Notes: generated from the sequence alone by a model not told the origin. Positions 36,240 through 45,269 are shown, numbered from the stretch's first letter. The stretch is 64,000 nucleotides of DNA from Thiomicrorhabdus sp965603495 (GCA_965603495.1 CBFDDF010000004.1:124001-188000); one strand, 5' to 3'. A program made the numbers and translations.

Positions 36240-37181
36240 ATGGATTTTGGGTTTTTGATTGTCGTTATAGCCATCTCATTGCCGTTTATATTGGTGGGAT
36301 TTGCTCTGTCTTTAAAACGTCAACAGCATCGACAAGCGGAAATAAAAAGGCTTCTAGTGCGGGTAGGCGTGAGCAATCTTGAGCATAAAACCATTCAAGA
36401 TCAGCTTTTACAGCAAAAAGACAAGGCTTGGTTTATGTGGTTGAGTGGCAAATTCAAAAAGGCCGGCATAACACATAAAAATGAAATCATTAGATTGGCT
36501 GCCATTCAAGCCTTTATGTTATTTATAAGCGCTTTTATCTTATCGACTAAATTCAATACGCTTAACGAAAAACTAATCTTTATCAGCATACTGTTGCCTT
36601 TATTGCCGACAATCTATCTGTTTATTAAAATTAAACAAAGGCAAACGGAATTGCGTGAGAAATTTCCGGAGATGTTGGATTCTATAGTGCGCTCTTTACA
36701 GTCCGGTTATGGAATAGACGGGGCTATAGCGGCTGTTGGAGAGGATATGACAGGTCCTTTGGCAGATGAAATAACACAGGTTAATAAGCAGTTGATAGTG
36801 GGCATTAGTATGCGTGATATCCTGCGTGAATTTCAGCGTCGAGTTGATTTGCCAGAAGCACAGTTTTTTGTGGTTACCTTGATCATTCAGCGAGAGACAG
36901 GGGGTCAGTTATCAACAATCTTGGCTGAGCTTGCAAAATTGATGCGTCGTCGTAAAAGTTTCCAGTCAAAATTGCAAGCATTAACGGCAGAGTCGCGTTT
37001 TACCGCTTGGTTTATAGGCGGCGCACCAATTGTCTATATCGGTTATAAATATTTTTTTGATAGCGAATCCATGCATTTTTTCTTGCATGATCCTTTAGGG
37101 CTTCAGTTGTTTTTAATTGCAAGCGGATTAATCTTAACGGGTACGCTTATTTTAAAACAGATGTTAAGCATGAGGTTTTAA
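36240..37181 (+). CDS. tadB: Tad pilus inner-membrane protein TadB
   Basis: This 313-residue T2SSF-domain protein has membrane segments at about 3-23, 93-112, 116-134, 262-282 and 288-308. The cytoplasmic domain carries FPEMLDSIVRSLQSGYGIDGAIAAVGEDM (residues about 142-170, split here by position), then the ETGGQLSTILAELAKLMR motif. TadB and TadC form the platform around the ATPase TadA. It is tightly packed with neighbours in the operon. Confidence 0.92.
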   Translation: MDFGFLIVVIAISLPFILVGFALSLKRQQHRQAEIKRLLVRVGVSNLEHKTIQDQLLQQKDKAWFMWLSGKFKKAGITHKNEIIRLAAIQAFMLFISAFILSTKFNTLNEKLIFISILLPLLPTIYLFIKIKQRQTELREKFPEMLDSIVRSLQSGYGIDGAIAAVGEDMTGPLADEITQVNKQLIVGISMRDILREFQRRVDLPEAQFFVVTLIIQRETGGQLSTILAELAKLMRRRKSFQSKLQALTAESRFTAWFIGGAPIVYIGYKYFFDSESMHFFLHDPLGLQLFLIASGLILTGTLILKQMLSMRF

Positions 37182-37186
37182 TTGAA

Positions 37187-38095
37187 ATGTCTTTTATATC
37201 TTTTCCGATTTTATTGTTACTGATTGCTAGTCTGACGTTTTTAACGAGCTGGCTTTTAGTAAAGCGTTTTTTTGATGTGCAAGCCAAGCAAATGCGTGCA
37301 GAGCTTCTGAAGTCACGCATAGGTTTGGCTAGCCGCTATGGAGCTGAACACCTGGATTTGCGACGCCGTTGCTGGTGGTGCTCAATCGGCCAGTCCTTAG
37401 GTCCTAAAAGTAACAAAGAGCTAACAATTATTCGACGTCAATTGGTGAGTGCTGGATACAGGCGGGATAGTGATCTTGGCAGCTATTTTTTCATCAAGTA
37501 CATGTTAATTTTAACTTCAGGATTAATCTCAGCCTTCCTGTGGAGCTGGATGCATATCTCTCCCGTTTGGGTGATTGCATTACCAATTGTTTTTTTATTA
37601 TTACCTGAGCGTTATTTGATTTATTTGGGACAAAAACGCCTTAATAAAATCAGTATGCATTTACCTGATTTTTTGGATATGTGCAATATTTGTATGAATG
37701 CAGGATTAAGTTATCTGGTTGCTGTTAAAAGGGTTTCTAAAGAGTTAAAAGAGGTTCATCCAGAGATTTGTTATGAGTTTGAATATCTCTTAGATCAAAT
37801 TCAAATTGGCGTGCCAAGAGTAGATGCTCTGCGGCAGTTTGCAGAAAGAAACTCGACTAATGATATTCAAAGTTTAATTCAGGTGTTGATTCAAAATGAA
37901 AAGTTAGGCAGTTCTATTGGTGAATCATTGAATGATTTTTCGAGAAGAATGTATCAAGATCGTGAGCAACAAATGGAAGAAAAGGCGAATAAGACCTCTG
38001 CAAAAATGGCCATCGTTATCTTGCCTTTTCTGATGGTGCCTTATTTGATTCTATTGTTAGGAGAAAAGATGGTGATGATAGGAAGGTCATTTTGA
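37187..38095 (+). CDS. tadC: Tad pilus inner-membrane protein TadC
   Basis: This 302-residue protein is the second T2SSF-domain platform protein. Membrane segments are at about 2-22, 103-123, 130-146 and 270-292. The conserved LPDFLDMCNICMNAGLSY and NEKLGSSIGESL motifs are present, the latter a shorter match to the TadB consensus. Its TGA stop overlaps the tadD ATG (TGATG), so the two are translationally coupled. Confidence 0.92.
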   Translation: MSFISFPILLLLIASLTFLTSWLLVKRFFDVQAKQMRAELLKSRIGLASRYGAEHLDLRRRCWWCSIGQSLGPKSNKELTIIRRQLVSAGYRRDSDLGSYFFIKYMLILTSGLISAFLWSWMHISPVWVIALPIVFLLLPERYLIYLGQKRLNKISMHLPDFLDMCNICMNAGLSYLVAVKRVSKELKEVHPEICYEFEYLLDQIQIGVPRVDALRQFAERNSTNDIQSLIQVLIQNEKLGSSIGESLNDFSRRMYQDREQQMEEKANKTSAKMAIVILPFLMVPYLILLLGEKMVMIGRSF

Positions 38096-38736
38096 TGAGA
38101 AAAAATATGAAAGCTATTTTGAAAGTTGCTTTGAGCTTCCTATTCTTAATGGGGGTGGTTGTTTTGGTAACGGGGTGTAGTCTGGCTCCGAATCAGGCTA
38201 ATAGCCAGGTCGATTATGCAAAGCATTCTAACGAATTTGCGTCCTTGGCGACTGAATTGGGAGGGGAGGGTGAGTACGAGTTTGCTCTAGATTTAGCACG
38301 TCTGCTTGTTGAAGAAAAACGTTATTCAAGAGCAGAGATGCTTTTATATAAATTAAGAAAATTAAATAATCAGGATGCACGTATTTATCGACTGTTATCG
38401 CAGGTTTATGAGTCACAGAACAAAATTGGATTGGCATTGGTCGCGATGAAAGAACTGAGTAAACTCCCTGGTAAGACGCTTAATGATGAGTCTGAACTTG
38501 CGCGATTGGCTCTGAGTCAAGAAGAGTATGCTTTTGCAGAAGCCATCTACCAGGCCTGGTTGAGTTCAGATCAGCTGGCACAGCAGGTCAGTGGCCTGAA
38601 TAATCTTGGATTTAGTGCGTTATTGCAAAAAAACTATTCTGAAGCTCAAAACTATTTTGAATTGGCATTACAAAAAGACGCCTTGAATGCTAAGGCGTTG
38701 AATAATTTAAAACTTGTTAAAACATTGGTGCAATGA
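38095..38736 (+). CDS. tadD: TPR lipoprotein TadD
   Basis: TadD is an outer-membrane-associated lipoprotein needed to assemble the secretin or pilus. The start is ATG 38095, overlapping the tadC stop; GGAAGG is 8 bases upstream. The 213-residue product has a lipobox VTGC at about residues 25-28 and at least three tetratricopeptide repeats (about 45-200), for example ALDLARLLVEEKRYSRAEML and LNNLGFSALLQKNYSEAQNY. A perfect ACCAGGCCTGGT palindrome lies within it, read as Y-Q-A-W. Its stop overlaps the next start (ATGA). Confidence 0.88.
   Translation: MRKNMKAILKVALSFLFLMGVVVLVTGCSLAPNQANSQVDYAKHSNEFASLATELGGEGEYEFALDLARLLVEEKRYSRAEMLLYKLRKLNNQDARIYRLLSQVYESQNKIGLALVAMKELSKLPGKTLNDESELARLALSQEEYAFAEAIYQAWLSSDQLAQQVSGLNNLGFSALLQKNYSEAQNYFELALQKDALNAKALNNLKLVKTLVQ
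38549..38560. repeat. ACCAGGCCTGGT palindrome inside tadD
   Basis: A perfect copy; the frame reads TAC CAG GCC TGG T (Y-Q-A-W). Confidence 0.8.
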
Positions 38737-40067
38737 AGATGCGAACAGTCGATTGGGTAAAAAAACAGCGCGGTGCAATTTCAATATTAGGCGCGGCTTC
38801 CATTGGTCTTTCACTGTTTGCTTTTCAGCAAACTTTGCAACTTGGCCAGGCTAAAATATTGGATAGAGAATTAGATAATTATGCTCGAACGGTTGCCAGC
38901 GTCGCGCTACGTTCGGAAATGGCCATTACCAGTCAGGCATTGGTGGATGGCACCATCACGGCTGATCAAACGGATATCGTAACGAATGATTTGTTAACGG
39001 CGGTTAAGATGTATACCTATACGGATGCGAACCAGCCGAATGCCGTCAATCTGACAAAAAACATTACCTTTGGAAATTACAATGCTGCAGGTCAATTTGT
39101 CCCTTTAGCAACGGATGCCAGTAACCCAAAAGGCGCCGCCACACCGCCTGACTTTAGTGCGGTAGCGGTACAGCTATGGAGTAATGATAGTTTTTTTGGT
39201 TTCACACCCCAAGGTCGGGCAATTTACGGCTTGCCACAGGCCGATATTAATGATCAAGGGTGCTATTGTAAAAATCGCTATGCCGCTTGTGTCGATATAG
39301 ATTTAACCACCACAGATTTAGCCGCGTTGCCGGCGGCCGAAGCGGCTTTAGTGGCGGTGAAGGGTTCTGACGCCCGGAAAGATTATTGTAAATTCGGCTT
39401 TACCGACAGTATAGTTAGTAATTCATCTCAAACCAAATATCCGCATGTTAAATTTGGCGATGCTTGGGTTGGGCGTCCACCAGATGTATCATTTAGTTTT
39501 TTTAGTTTTTTCTCATCAGGCTCTAGTAGCAGTGCGGCTATGGAAAAAATAGTCAATCATCAGCCTTTGGAGGTGGTTGATGGCACTGATCCCTTTGGTA
39601 GTTCTGGTTTTTTTGGATTCGGAGGCAGTAGCGAAATTTTTGCTTACGAGCAAAATAATAATGTGTTTGAAGCTCGAGATATTACTCCTATTTCCGCAGT
39701 AGGAGATTACCGCTGTATATCATTCTCTGTTGCAACCTGTAGTATTAGTTCTACCACCAAGGCAAAAAGAGATGTTGTTTTAAGTGATAGCGTTTATGTT
39801 GGTTATCAGGGCACCTGTGTCCCTGGTAGCAGTAGTTTGAGCACGTCGGCCTGCTTATCTTATGATGACAGTGGCACCACTCGTTATGACAGTTGTCTGG
39901 ATATCGAGCGTACCAGTACGGTAACCCTTAACTTCTTCGAGCGTATGTTGGCGTTTTTCTTCGGGCCTTTTCTAGACTGGGAGCGTGCTTATGAAGGACT
40001 GGATTGCGAAGTGCAAAAGATGCGCTATTCCGGCTGGATGTTCTGGGGCGGTTGGCAAGACGTATAA
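38733..40067 (+). CDS. TadG-like pilus-assembly protein
   Basis: This 444-residue protein has the Tad N-terminal signature RGAISILGAASIGLSLFAF (about 13-31), one membrane helix with a prepilin-like glycine before A-I-S, and a large periplasmic domain. The domain has about 14 cysteines, a Phe/Ser-rich run near 248-263 (SFSFFSFFSSGSSSS) and another FFGFGG stretch. TadG in other systems is an envelope protein of the pilus machine. Apart from the N-terminus I see no known domain. It is the last gene of the operon and runs into the tRNA-Ser promoter. Confidence 0.75.
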   Translation: MKMRTVDWVKKQRGAISILGAASIGLSLFAFQQTLQLGQAKILDRELDNYARTVASVALRSEMAITSQALVDGTITADQTDIVTNDLLTAVKMYTYTDANQPNAVNLTKNITFGNYNAAGQFVPLATDASNPKGAATPPDFSAVAVQLWSNDSFFGFTPQGRAIYGLPQADINDQGCYCKNRYAACVDIDLTTTDLAALPAAEAALVAVKGSDARKDYCKFGFTDSIVSNSSQTKYPHVKFGDAWVGRPPDVSFSFFSFFSSGSSSSAAMEKIVNHQPLEVVDGTDPFGSSGFFGFGGSSEIFAYEQNNNVFEARDITPISAVGDYRCISFSVATCSISSTTKAKRDVVLSDSVYVGYQGTCVPGSSSLSTSACLSYDDSGTTRYDSCLDIERTSTVTLNFFERMLAFFFGPFLDWERAYEGLDCEVQKMRYSGWMFWGGWQDV

Positions 40068-40080
40068 TCTTGAACTTTGC

Positions 40081-40109
40081 TAGACAAGCTTAGTTCTAGC
40101 ACGTATAAT
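40081..40109 (+). promoter_or_regulatory. Promoter of tRNA-Ser
   Basis: TAGACA (5 of 6 to TTGACA) and a perfect TATAAT are 17 bases apart, ending 14 bases before the tRNA 5' end. This is the clearest sigma-70 promoter in the window. Confidence 0.8.
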
Positions 40110-40123
40110 CCGCCCATCATTTC

Positions 40124-40211
40124 GGAGAGCTGTCTGAGTGGCCGAAAGAGCACGCTTGGAAAGCGTGTATAGGGAAACCTATCGGGGGTTCGAATCCCCC
40201 GCTCTCCACCA
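40124..40211 (+). tRNA. tRNA-Ser (anticodon GGA)
   Basis: An 88-base class II tRNA. The acceptor stem is GGAGAGC/GCTCTCC, the anticodon arm CACGC-TTGGAAA-GCGTG gives anticodon GGA, a long variable arm (TATAGGGAAACCTATC) marks serine, and the T arm is GGGGGTTCGAATCCCCC. CCA is encoded. The discriminator base reads A, whereas tRNA-Ser usually has G. Confidence 0.95.
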
Positions 40212-40237
40212 ATATGTTTTAAAATGATTTCTATTAT

Positions 40238-40350
40238 GGTGACTCTATTCGTCCCCTCGCGACGCTAAGTTGGGAACTCCGCCAGATCCGGAAGGAAGCA
40301 ACGGTACCTTCTGATGCGTGCGCCGAGGTAAGGCGGGTAGGGTTGCCACC
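40238..40350 (+). ncRNA. ffs: 4.5S signal recognition particle RNA
   Basis: The hallmark SRP domain IV sequence is present: CAGATCCGGAAGGAAGCAACGG with the Ffh-binding GGAA tetraloop-side motif. The flanks pair GGTG...CACC and ACTCCGCC...GGCGGGT to give the long hairpin. The length (~113 nt) and position before dnaX match other Gammaproteobacteria. The exact 5' and 3' ends are estimates. Confidence 0.88.
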
Positions 40351-40581
40351 CTCTATTTAACTGTTTAAATTCAATTGCGAATTTTCCAGCATGCTTTAAA
40401 TCCATTGTTTGTTTAAACCTCTTCTATTACGTCCTGTACTCAATGAGTCGGATAACCGCCTAAATTGTTCTCAATTCATACGCTTTTCAAGTTAAAATAA
40501 ATCTAATTTTTATACGTCTTTTATTGAACGATGTTCAATGATACGTTCTGCAACTATTGCGCCCTAAATAAGGTTTTATTG

Positions 40582-43155
40582 ATGAGTTATACCGTTCTTG
40601 CCCGTAAGTGGCGTCCTAAAAAGTTTTCGGAATTAGTCGGGCAAACCCATGTCATGCAGGCCTTAGCAAACGCATTGGATCAGCAGCGTCTTCATCATGC
40701 TTATTTGTTTACCGGTACGCGTGGCGTGGGTAAAACCACCATTGCACGTATCTTCTCGAAAGCCTTAAATTGTGAAGAGGGTATCTCCTCAACGCCTTGT
40801 GGTGTTTGCGATACCTGTCGTTCGATTGATGAAGGGCGTTTTATCGATCTAATTGAGGTCGATGCGGCTTCGAAGACCAAGGTCGATGATACGCGTGAGA
40901 TTCTGGATAACGTCCAGTTTGCCCCTACACAAGGGCGCTATAAAGTCTATTTGATTGATGAAGTGCATATGTTGTCTAAAAGCAGTTTTAACGCTTTGTT
41001 AAAGACGCTTGAAGAGCCACCTGAGCACGTTAAGTTTTTATTGGCGACCACCGATCCGCATAAGTTACCGATTACGGTATTGTCACGTTGCTTGCAGTTC
41101 AATTTGATGCGTTTGACTCAGTTACAAATTCAAACCCATTTAGAATTCATTATGGAACAAGAAGGCTTACCGTTTGAAAGCAATGCACTTGCTTTAATTG
41201 CCAAGGGGGCGGATGGTTCTGCTCGAGATGCCTTGAGTCTGTTAGACCAAGCGATTGCTTATGGCGCAGGTGAGGTGCTGTTTCAACCGGTGCAAACCAT
41301 GTTGGGTTTGGTTGATCAACAATATAGTTTGGCAATTTTGCAGGCGCTAGCGGCGAATGATCCGGAATTGGTTAAGCAAGCAGTTCAACAGTTAGCCAGT
41401 ATGGGAGTCGATTACCAGGCGTTATTATCGCAGTTGATTGAAACCTTACATGCGCTGTCTTATTACCAAGTGTTTGGTGATAACGCATCCTCTATGAGTG
41501 TGCCTGATGATGTTCTCATGTCACTTGCAGCACAGATTTCTCCTGAAAGAGTTCAGTTGCTGTATCAGATAGCGCTCCTGGCAAAACAGGACATGCAGCT
41601 TGCACCGGATATTCGAATTGGGTTTGAAATGGCTTTGATTCGTATGTTGGCTTTTCAACCGGCTAGTAAAGGTTATGCACCAGAACCGTCAGCGAATCAA
41701 GAAACACCATTAAACAGTGTTGGCCATGGTAACTCTCAGCAGTCTGCTGCTCGTCCGCAAATGGTGGCAACGGCGCCAGGAGATATCAATCAACAGACCT
41801 CTAGCGATTCTGAAGCCGAAAATGCTTTAGCAGGCTTGGCAACAGCGCGATCCTTAGTCGGTAAAAAAATCGTTCCGCGGACAGACTTCATTAGGGAAGA
41901 AGAGCAAGTCACACCCTATGCGGAGTCGGATGCAGCAGAGGAATCTGTTCAAAGTGAACAAGTCTCTGCCGCAGTGACTCAATCTCAAGCGACGGTAGAT
42001 GGTTCGCCTATGATGGCTCAGAGTGTTGATGAGTCAACAGGAGGTTCCGTTGAAGGTTCATTCGAACAGGTTCATACACAACAACAGGACGTTGCTGAAC
42101 AATCAGCACCGCCTTGGAACCAAGAAACCTCTGGTCAATCAGATGAACAATACCCTGAAGGTTTTTTTGGCGAGGGCTTCGCTCCACAGAGTACAGGGTA
42201 TTCTGAACAGATGCCTATTGCTCAGCCGGAGGGGATTCAAATGCCTCAACAGGCATCGCAGTCTAATAGTGTTAGTGGTGGTGCTCATATTTCAAGTTCG
42301 GATCATCTCGCAAAAATTAAAGAGAGGTTGAAACAACCGCTGGGAAAGCCAAATAAAGCAACATCAAGCCAGGCCGGTTTTAGCCAGGATAATGTTGCTG
42401 AAACTCAAGATCAATTAAATCAGCAGAGATTAGAGCAATCACAGTCTGCTGAGAGAGCTCCGAGTCAGTCGGTTCTCCAAGATGATTTACTTCAATCTAG
42501 TGGTTTGTCGGCGGTTTCACCAGCTAAAGACCTGTCCTCGACAAACCAGAAACTTTCGCCTGCCATGACCGCATTGAATCAGTTACAGGCAATGCAGCAA
42601 TCATCGACTGACACAAGCGCTTCACTGTCGTCTTTCGTTGAGGATGCTCAAGGTGCTGCAATGGATACTCAGCAAGCCTGGGTCGGACCTGATGAAGGTC
42701 AAGTTGAGTCAGAGTCCATATCGCCTGAGGTCTTGGCGAACGAACTTCGTGAAGATTTTGGTGAGATTCGTTACGATACGAGCATTGAAAACTGGTTAGA
42801 GATTATTAAACAATTGTCTTTAAAGGGGATGGCTGCAGAAGTTGCACGCAATTCAGTATTGGTTGAGTTTTCAGAAATCTATATGGCGGTGAGTATCGAT
42901 CCGACACAAGATTATTCAAATCAAGAAGCCGCACTGTCTCAGTTTGCGGAGGGCGTTAAAACGCGTTTCGGTCAAACGATGGTTTTGGAATTTGTGACGG
43001 TCAACGAGCATTTTACGCCCGCTAAACATGCGCAACAGCTCACGGCTGATAAACAGGCTCAAGCAGTACAGTCAATCGATCAAGATGTGGTTGTGCAGGC
43101 ATTTAGCCAACAGTTAGGTATGCAGGTTATTCCTGATAGTATTCAACCTATTTAA
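40582..43155 (+). CDS. dnaX: DNA polymerase III subunits gamma and tau
   Basis: DnaX is the clamp-loader ATPase; tau also ties polymerase cores to the helicase. The start is ATG 40582 (MSYTVLARKWRPKKF), 17 codons into the open frame; 857 residues. Domain I has Walker A GTRGVGKTTIAR (about 45-56), a zinc cluster with CGVCDTC, and Walker B YLIDEVHM. Domain III ends near 365, followed by a long Gln/Ser-rich domain IV (~430-720) and the tau-specific domain V. A run of seven A at 41863-41869 (codons 428-430) is at the same place as the E. coli frameshift site. dnaX-ybaB-recR is a standard operon. Confidence 0.96.
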   Translation: MSYTVLARKWRPKKFSELVGQTHVMQALANALDQQRLHHAYLFTGTRGVGKTTIARIFSKALNCEEGISSTPCGVCDTCRSIDEGRFIDLIEVDAASKTKVDDTREILDNVQFAPTQGRYKVYLIDEVHMLSKSSFNALLKTLEEPPEHVKFLLATTDPHKLPITVLSRCLQFNLMRLTQLQIQTHLEFIMEQEGLPFESNALALIAKGADGSARDALSLLDQAIAYGAGEVLFQPVQTMLGLVDQQYSLAILQALAANDPELVKQAVQQLASMGVDYQALLSQLIETLHALSYYQVFGDNASSMSVPDDVLMSLAAQISPERVQLLYQIALLAKQDMQLAPDIRIGFEMALIRMLAFQPASKGYAPEPSANQETPLNSVGHGNSQQSAARPQMVATAPGDINQQTSSDSEAENALAGLATARSLVGKKIVPRTDFIREEEQVTPYAESDAAEESVQSEQVSAAVTQSQATVDGSPMMAQSVDESTGGSVEGSFEQVHTQQQDVAEQSAPPWNQETSGQSDEQYPEGFFGEGFAPQSTGYSEQMPIAQPEGIQMPQQASQSNSVSGGAHISSSDHLAKIKERLKQPLGKPNKATSSQAGFSQDNVAETQDQLNQQRLEQSQSAERAPSQSVLQDDLLQSSGLSAVSPAKDLSSTNQKLSPAMTALNQLQAMQQSSTDTSASLSSFVEDAQGAAMDTQQAWVGPDEGQVESESISPEVLANELREDFGEIRYDTSIENWLEIIKQLSLKGMAAEVARNSVLVEFSEIYMAVSIDPTQDYSNQEAALSQFAEGVKTRFGQTMVLEFVTVNEHFTPAKHAQQLTADKQAQAVQSIDQDVVVQAFSQQLGMQVIPDSIQPI

Positions 43156-43242
43156 GTTAGTATTTACTCAATTTACAAGCTGCGTTATATTCAAACGCAT
43201 GAATAATTAAATTAATCGTCTTTTATGACAAAGGGAAGAGTT

Positions 43243-43572
43243 ATGTTTGGTGGTAAAGGTGGTCTTGGTAATTTAATGAAGCAAGCGCAAGAGATGCAAA
43301 AGAATATGCAAGCTGCGCAAGAAGAAGTTGCCAATATGGAAGTCACGGGAGAATCTGGTGGTGGCATGGTCAAAGTCGTTATGACAGGTAAGCATGAGTT
43401 GATCAAGGTCGATATTGATGAGAGCCTGATGGACGATAAAGAGATGCTTGAAGACTTAGTTGCAGCTGCTGTTAATAGTGCTGCGCGTCGTGTTGATGAG
43501 ATGTCTAAAGATAAAATGGGTGGTTTAACGGAAGGTATGGATCTACCTGCCGGCATGAAGATGCCTTTTTAA
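43243..43572 (+). CDS. ybaB: YbaB/EbfC family nucleoid-associated protein
   Basis: This 109-residue DNA-binding protein starts at ATG 43243 (MFGGKGGLGNLMKQAQ), after GGGAAGAG; a frame six codons longer is unlikely. The family's length is 109. It has the N-terminal helix of Gln/Met-rich repeats (about 10-38) and the VTGESGGGMVKVVMTGKHE segment. It lies between dnaX and recR, its usual place. Confidence 0.95.
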   Translation: MFGGKGGLGNLMKQAQEMQKNMQAAQEEVANMEVTGESGGGMVKVVMTGKHELIKVDIDESLMDDKEMLEDLVAAAVNSAARRVDEMSKDKMGGLTEGMDLPAGMKMPF

Positions 43573-43613
43573 TTGCTGTCTCCTAAACTTAAATCCATGC
43601 AGGCGAATGATTC

Positions 43614-44213
43614 GTGAAAAGTCCGTTAATTGAAGAGTTGATAACTGCATTTCGAGTGCTTCCTGGCGTTGGGCCTAAGTCGGCTCAGCGTATGGCTTAC
43701 CATCTATTGGAGCGCAATAAAAAAGGCGCTCAGCAATTAGCGACGGTATTGCATAGAGCCGTAGATGAAATCGGCAATTGCGTTTTATGCCGGACGCTGA
43801 CGGAGCAAGAAACTTGTAGTATTTGTGCTTCGAATAGTCGACGAGCTTCAGAATTGTGTATTGTGGAAAACCCTTCAGATATTTCTGTCATAGAGCAGTC
43901 AGGTATTTTTAATGGTAAGTATTTCGTTTTGATGGGACATCTGTCGCCAATTGACGGAATCGGTCCTGAGCAATTAGGCTTGGATTTACTGGAAAAACGC
44001 TTGGCAACTGAATCGATTGAAGAAGTGATTTTAGCAACCAATCCAACTGTTGAAGGAGAGGCGACAGCACACTATATTCAACAGATGGCTCGTGCCCATA
44101 GTATTAAGGTGTCACGTTTAGCGCAAGGGATTCCAATGGGAGGCGAGTTAGAGTATTTAGACAGTGGTACTTTGTCACAAGCCTTTTTAGCACGTAACGT
44201 GATGGAATCTTAA
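43614..44213 (+). CDS. recR: Recombination mediator protein RecR
   Basis: RecR helps RecF and RecO load RecA at gaps. The 199-residue product starts at GTG 43614. It has the helix-hairpin-helix LPGVGPKSAQRMAYHLL (about 16-32), a C4 zinc finger (CVLCRTLTEQETCSIC, about 57-72) and a TOPRIM domain (about 80-170) with VENPSDISVIE and TNPTVEGEAT. It follows ybaB in the standard operon. Confidence 0.96.
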   Translation: MKSPLIEELITAFRVLPGVGPKSAQRMAYHLLERNKKGAQQLATVLHRAVDEIGNCVLCRTLTEQETCSICASNSRRASELCIVENPSDISVIEQSGIFNGKYFVLMGHLSPIDGIGPEQLGLDLLEKRLATESIEEVILATNPTVEGEATAHYIQQMARAHSIKVSRLAQGIPMGGELEYLDSGTLSQAFLARNVMES

Positions 44214-44239
44214 ATGAATGTATTTGGTTTTTATAAATG

Positions 44240-44251
44240 ACCAGGCCTGGT
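44240..44251. repeat. ACCAGGCCTGGT palindrome between recR and argF
   Basis: A perfect copy in the convergent gap, in the context ATGACCAGGCCTGGTAAG, upstream of the terminator. Confidence 0.8.
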
Positions 44252-44302
44252 AAGAATACGGGTCTAGGTTATTCATAATTTATTAAAGAATCCATTAAAA
44301 AC

Positions 44303-44340
44303 GCCATAAAAAACCCCGCAATTGCGGGGTTTTTTATGGC
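44303..44340. terminator. Bidirectional terminator between recR and argF
   Basis: A perfect 19-bp half-palindrome GCCATAAAAAACCCCGCAA is repeated inverted with T runs on both strands, serving the two convergent genes. Confidence 0.92.
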
Positions 44341-44360
44341 AAAAAGAAAGGTGCTGGAGT

Positions 44361-45269
44361 CTATATTTTAGACATTAAGAACTCTAGCAAGGCTTTCTGT
44401 GCATGCAGTCTATTTTCCGCTTCATCCCAAACGACACTCTCCTTAGCATCAATCACTTCGGCAGCAACTTCTTCACCACGGTGAGCGGGTAAGCAGTGCA
44501 TGAAGAGGGCGTCTGGATTAGCCTTTTGCATCACTTGCGCAGTCACTTGATAGTCCGCGAACGCTCTCTCGCGTAGTTTCTGCTCTTCCTCCTGGCCCAT
44601 GCTCGCCCACACGTCGGTGGCAATCAAATCAGAGTTTTCAGCGGCATCAAATGCATTACGGACGATTTCAACACGACCTTTATGCAAATTCACCAAATCC
44701 ATATTAGGGTCGTAACCTTCTGGACAAGCAATCCGTAAGTTAAAGTCGTATTGTGCTGCAGCATTGATATAGGAATTACACATATTGTTGCCATCACCGA
44801 CCCAAGTCACGGTTTTGCCTTGAATGCTACCGCGGTGTTCTTGGAAAGTCTGCATGTCTGCTAGTAACTGGCAAGGATGAAAGTCATCGGTGAGCGCGTT
44901 GATGACCGGCACAGAAGAGTACTTGGCAAAAGTCTCAACTATGTCATGGCCAAAGGTTCGAATCATAATACCGTCAACCATGCTGGAGATAACACGTGCG
45001 CTATCTTCGATAGGCTCACCACGTCCAAGTTGGGTGTCATTGGAAGATAAGAAAAGTGCATGCCCGCCCAATTGTGTCATACCCGTTTCGAATGAGATGC
45101 GAGTACGGGTCGAAGACTTTTCAAAAATCATCGCCAGGGTTTGGTTGCTAAGCGGTTCAAAGATCTCGCCTGCTTTTTGCATCTTTTTTAACTCAATACC
45201 GCGTTGCATGATTTGTTGCAGTTCAGCAGGTGTTAAGTCATTTAATGTTAAAAAGTGTCTAACAGTCAT
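44361..45269 (-). CDS. argF: Ornithine carbamoyltransferase
   Basis: ArgF makes citrulline from ornithine and carbamoyl phosphate in arginine synthesis. The 302 residues include the carbamoyl-phosphate motif SSTRTR (about 52-57), the HPCQLLAD motif (about 131-138) and the ornithine-binding HCLPAHRGEEV (about 263-273). It is downstream of argD, with a 78-base gap, so one operon is likely. Confidence 0.97.
   Translation of the reverse strand: MTVRHFLTLNDLTPAELQQIMQRGIELKKMQKAGEIFEPLSNQTLAMIFEKSSTRTRISFETGMTQLGGHALFLSSNDTQLGRGEPIEDSARVISSMVDGIMIRTFGHDIVETFAKYSSVPVINALTDDFHPCQLLADMQTFQEHRGSIQGKTVTWVGDGNNMCNSYINAAAQYDFNLRIACPEGYDPNMDLVNLHKGRVEIVRNAFDAAENSDLIATDVWASMGQEEEQKLRERAFADYQVTAQVMQKANPDALFMHCLPAHRGEEVAAEVIDAKESVVWDEAENRLHAQKALLEFLMSKI

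Noticed and set aside
40077..40082. TTGCTA as the -35 box of tRNA-Ser
   Set aside because: The spacer would be 21 bases; TAGACA at 40081 gives 17.
43225..43242. Six-codon N-terminal extension of ybaB from ATG 43225
   Set aside because: The downstream ATG has the better ribosome site and gives the family length of 109.
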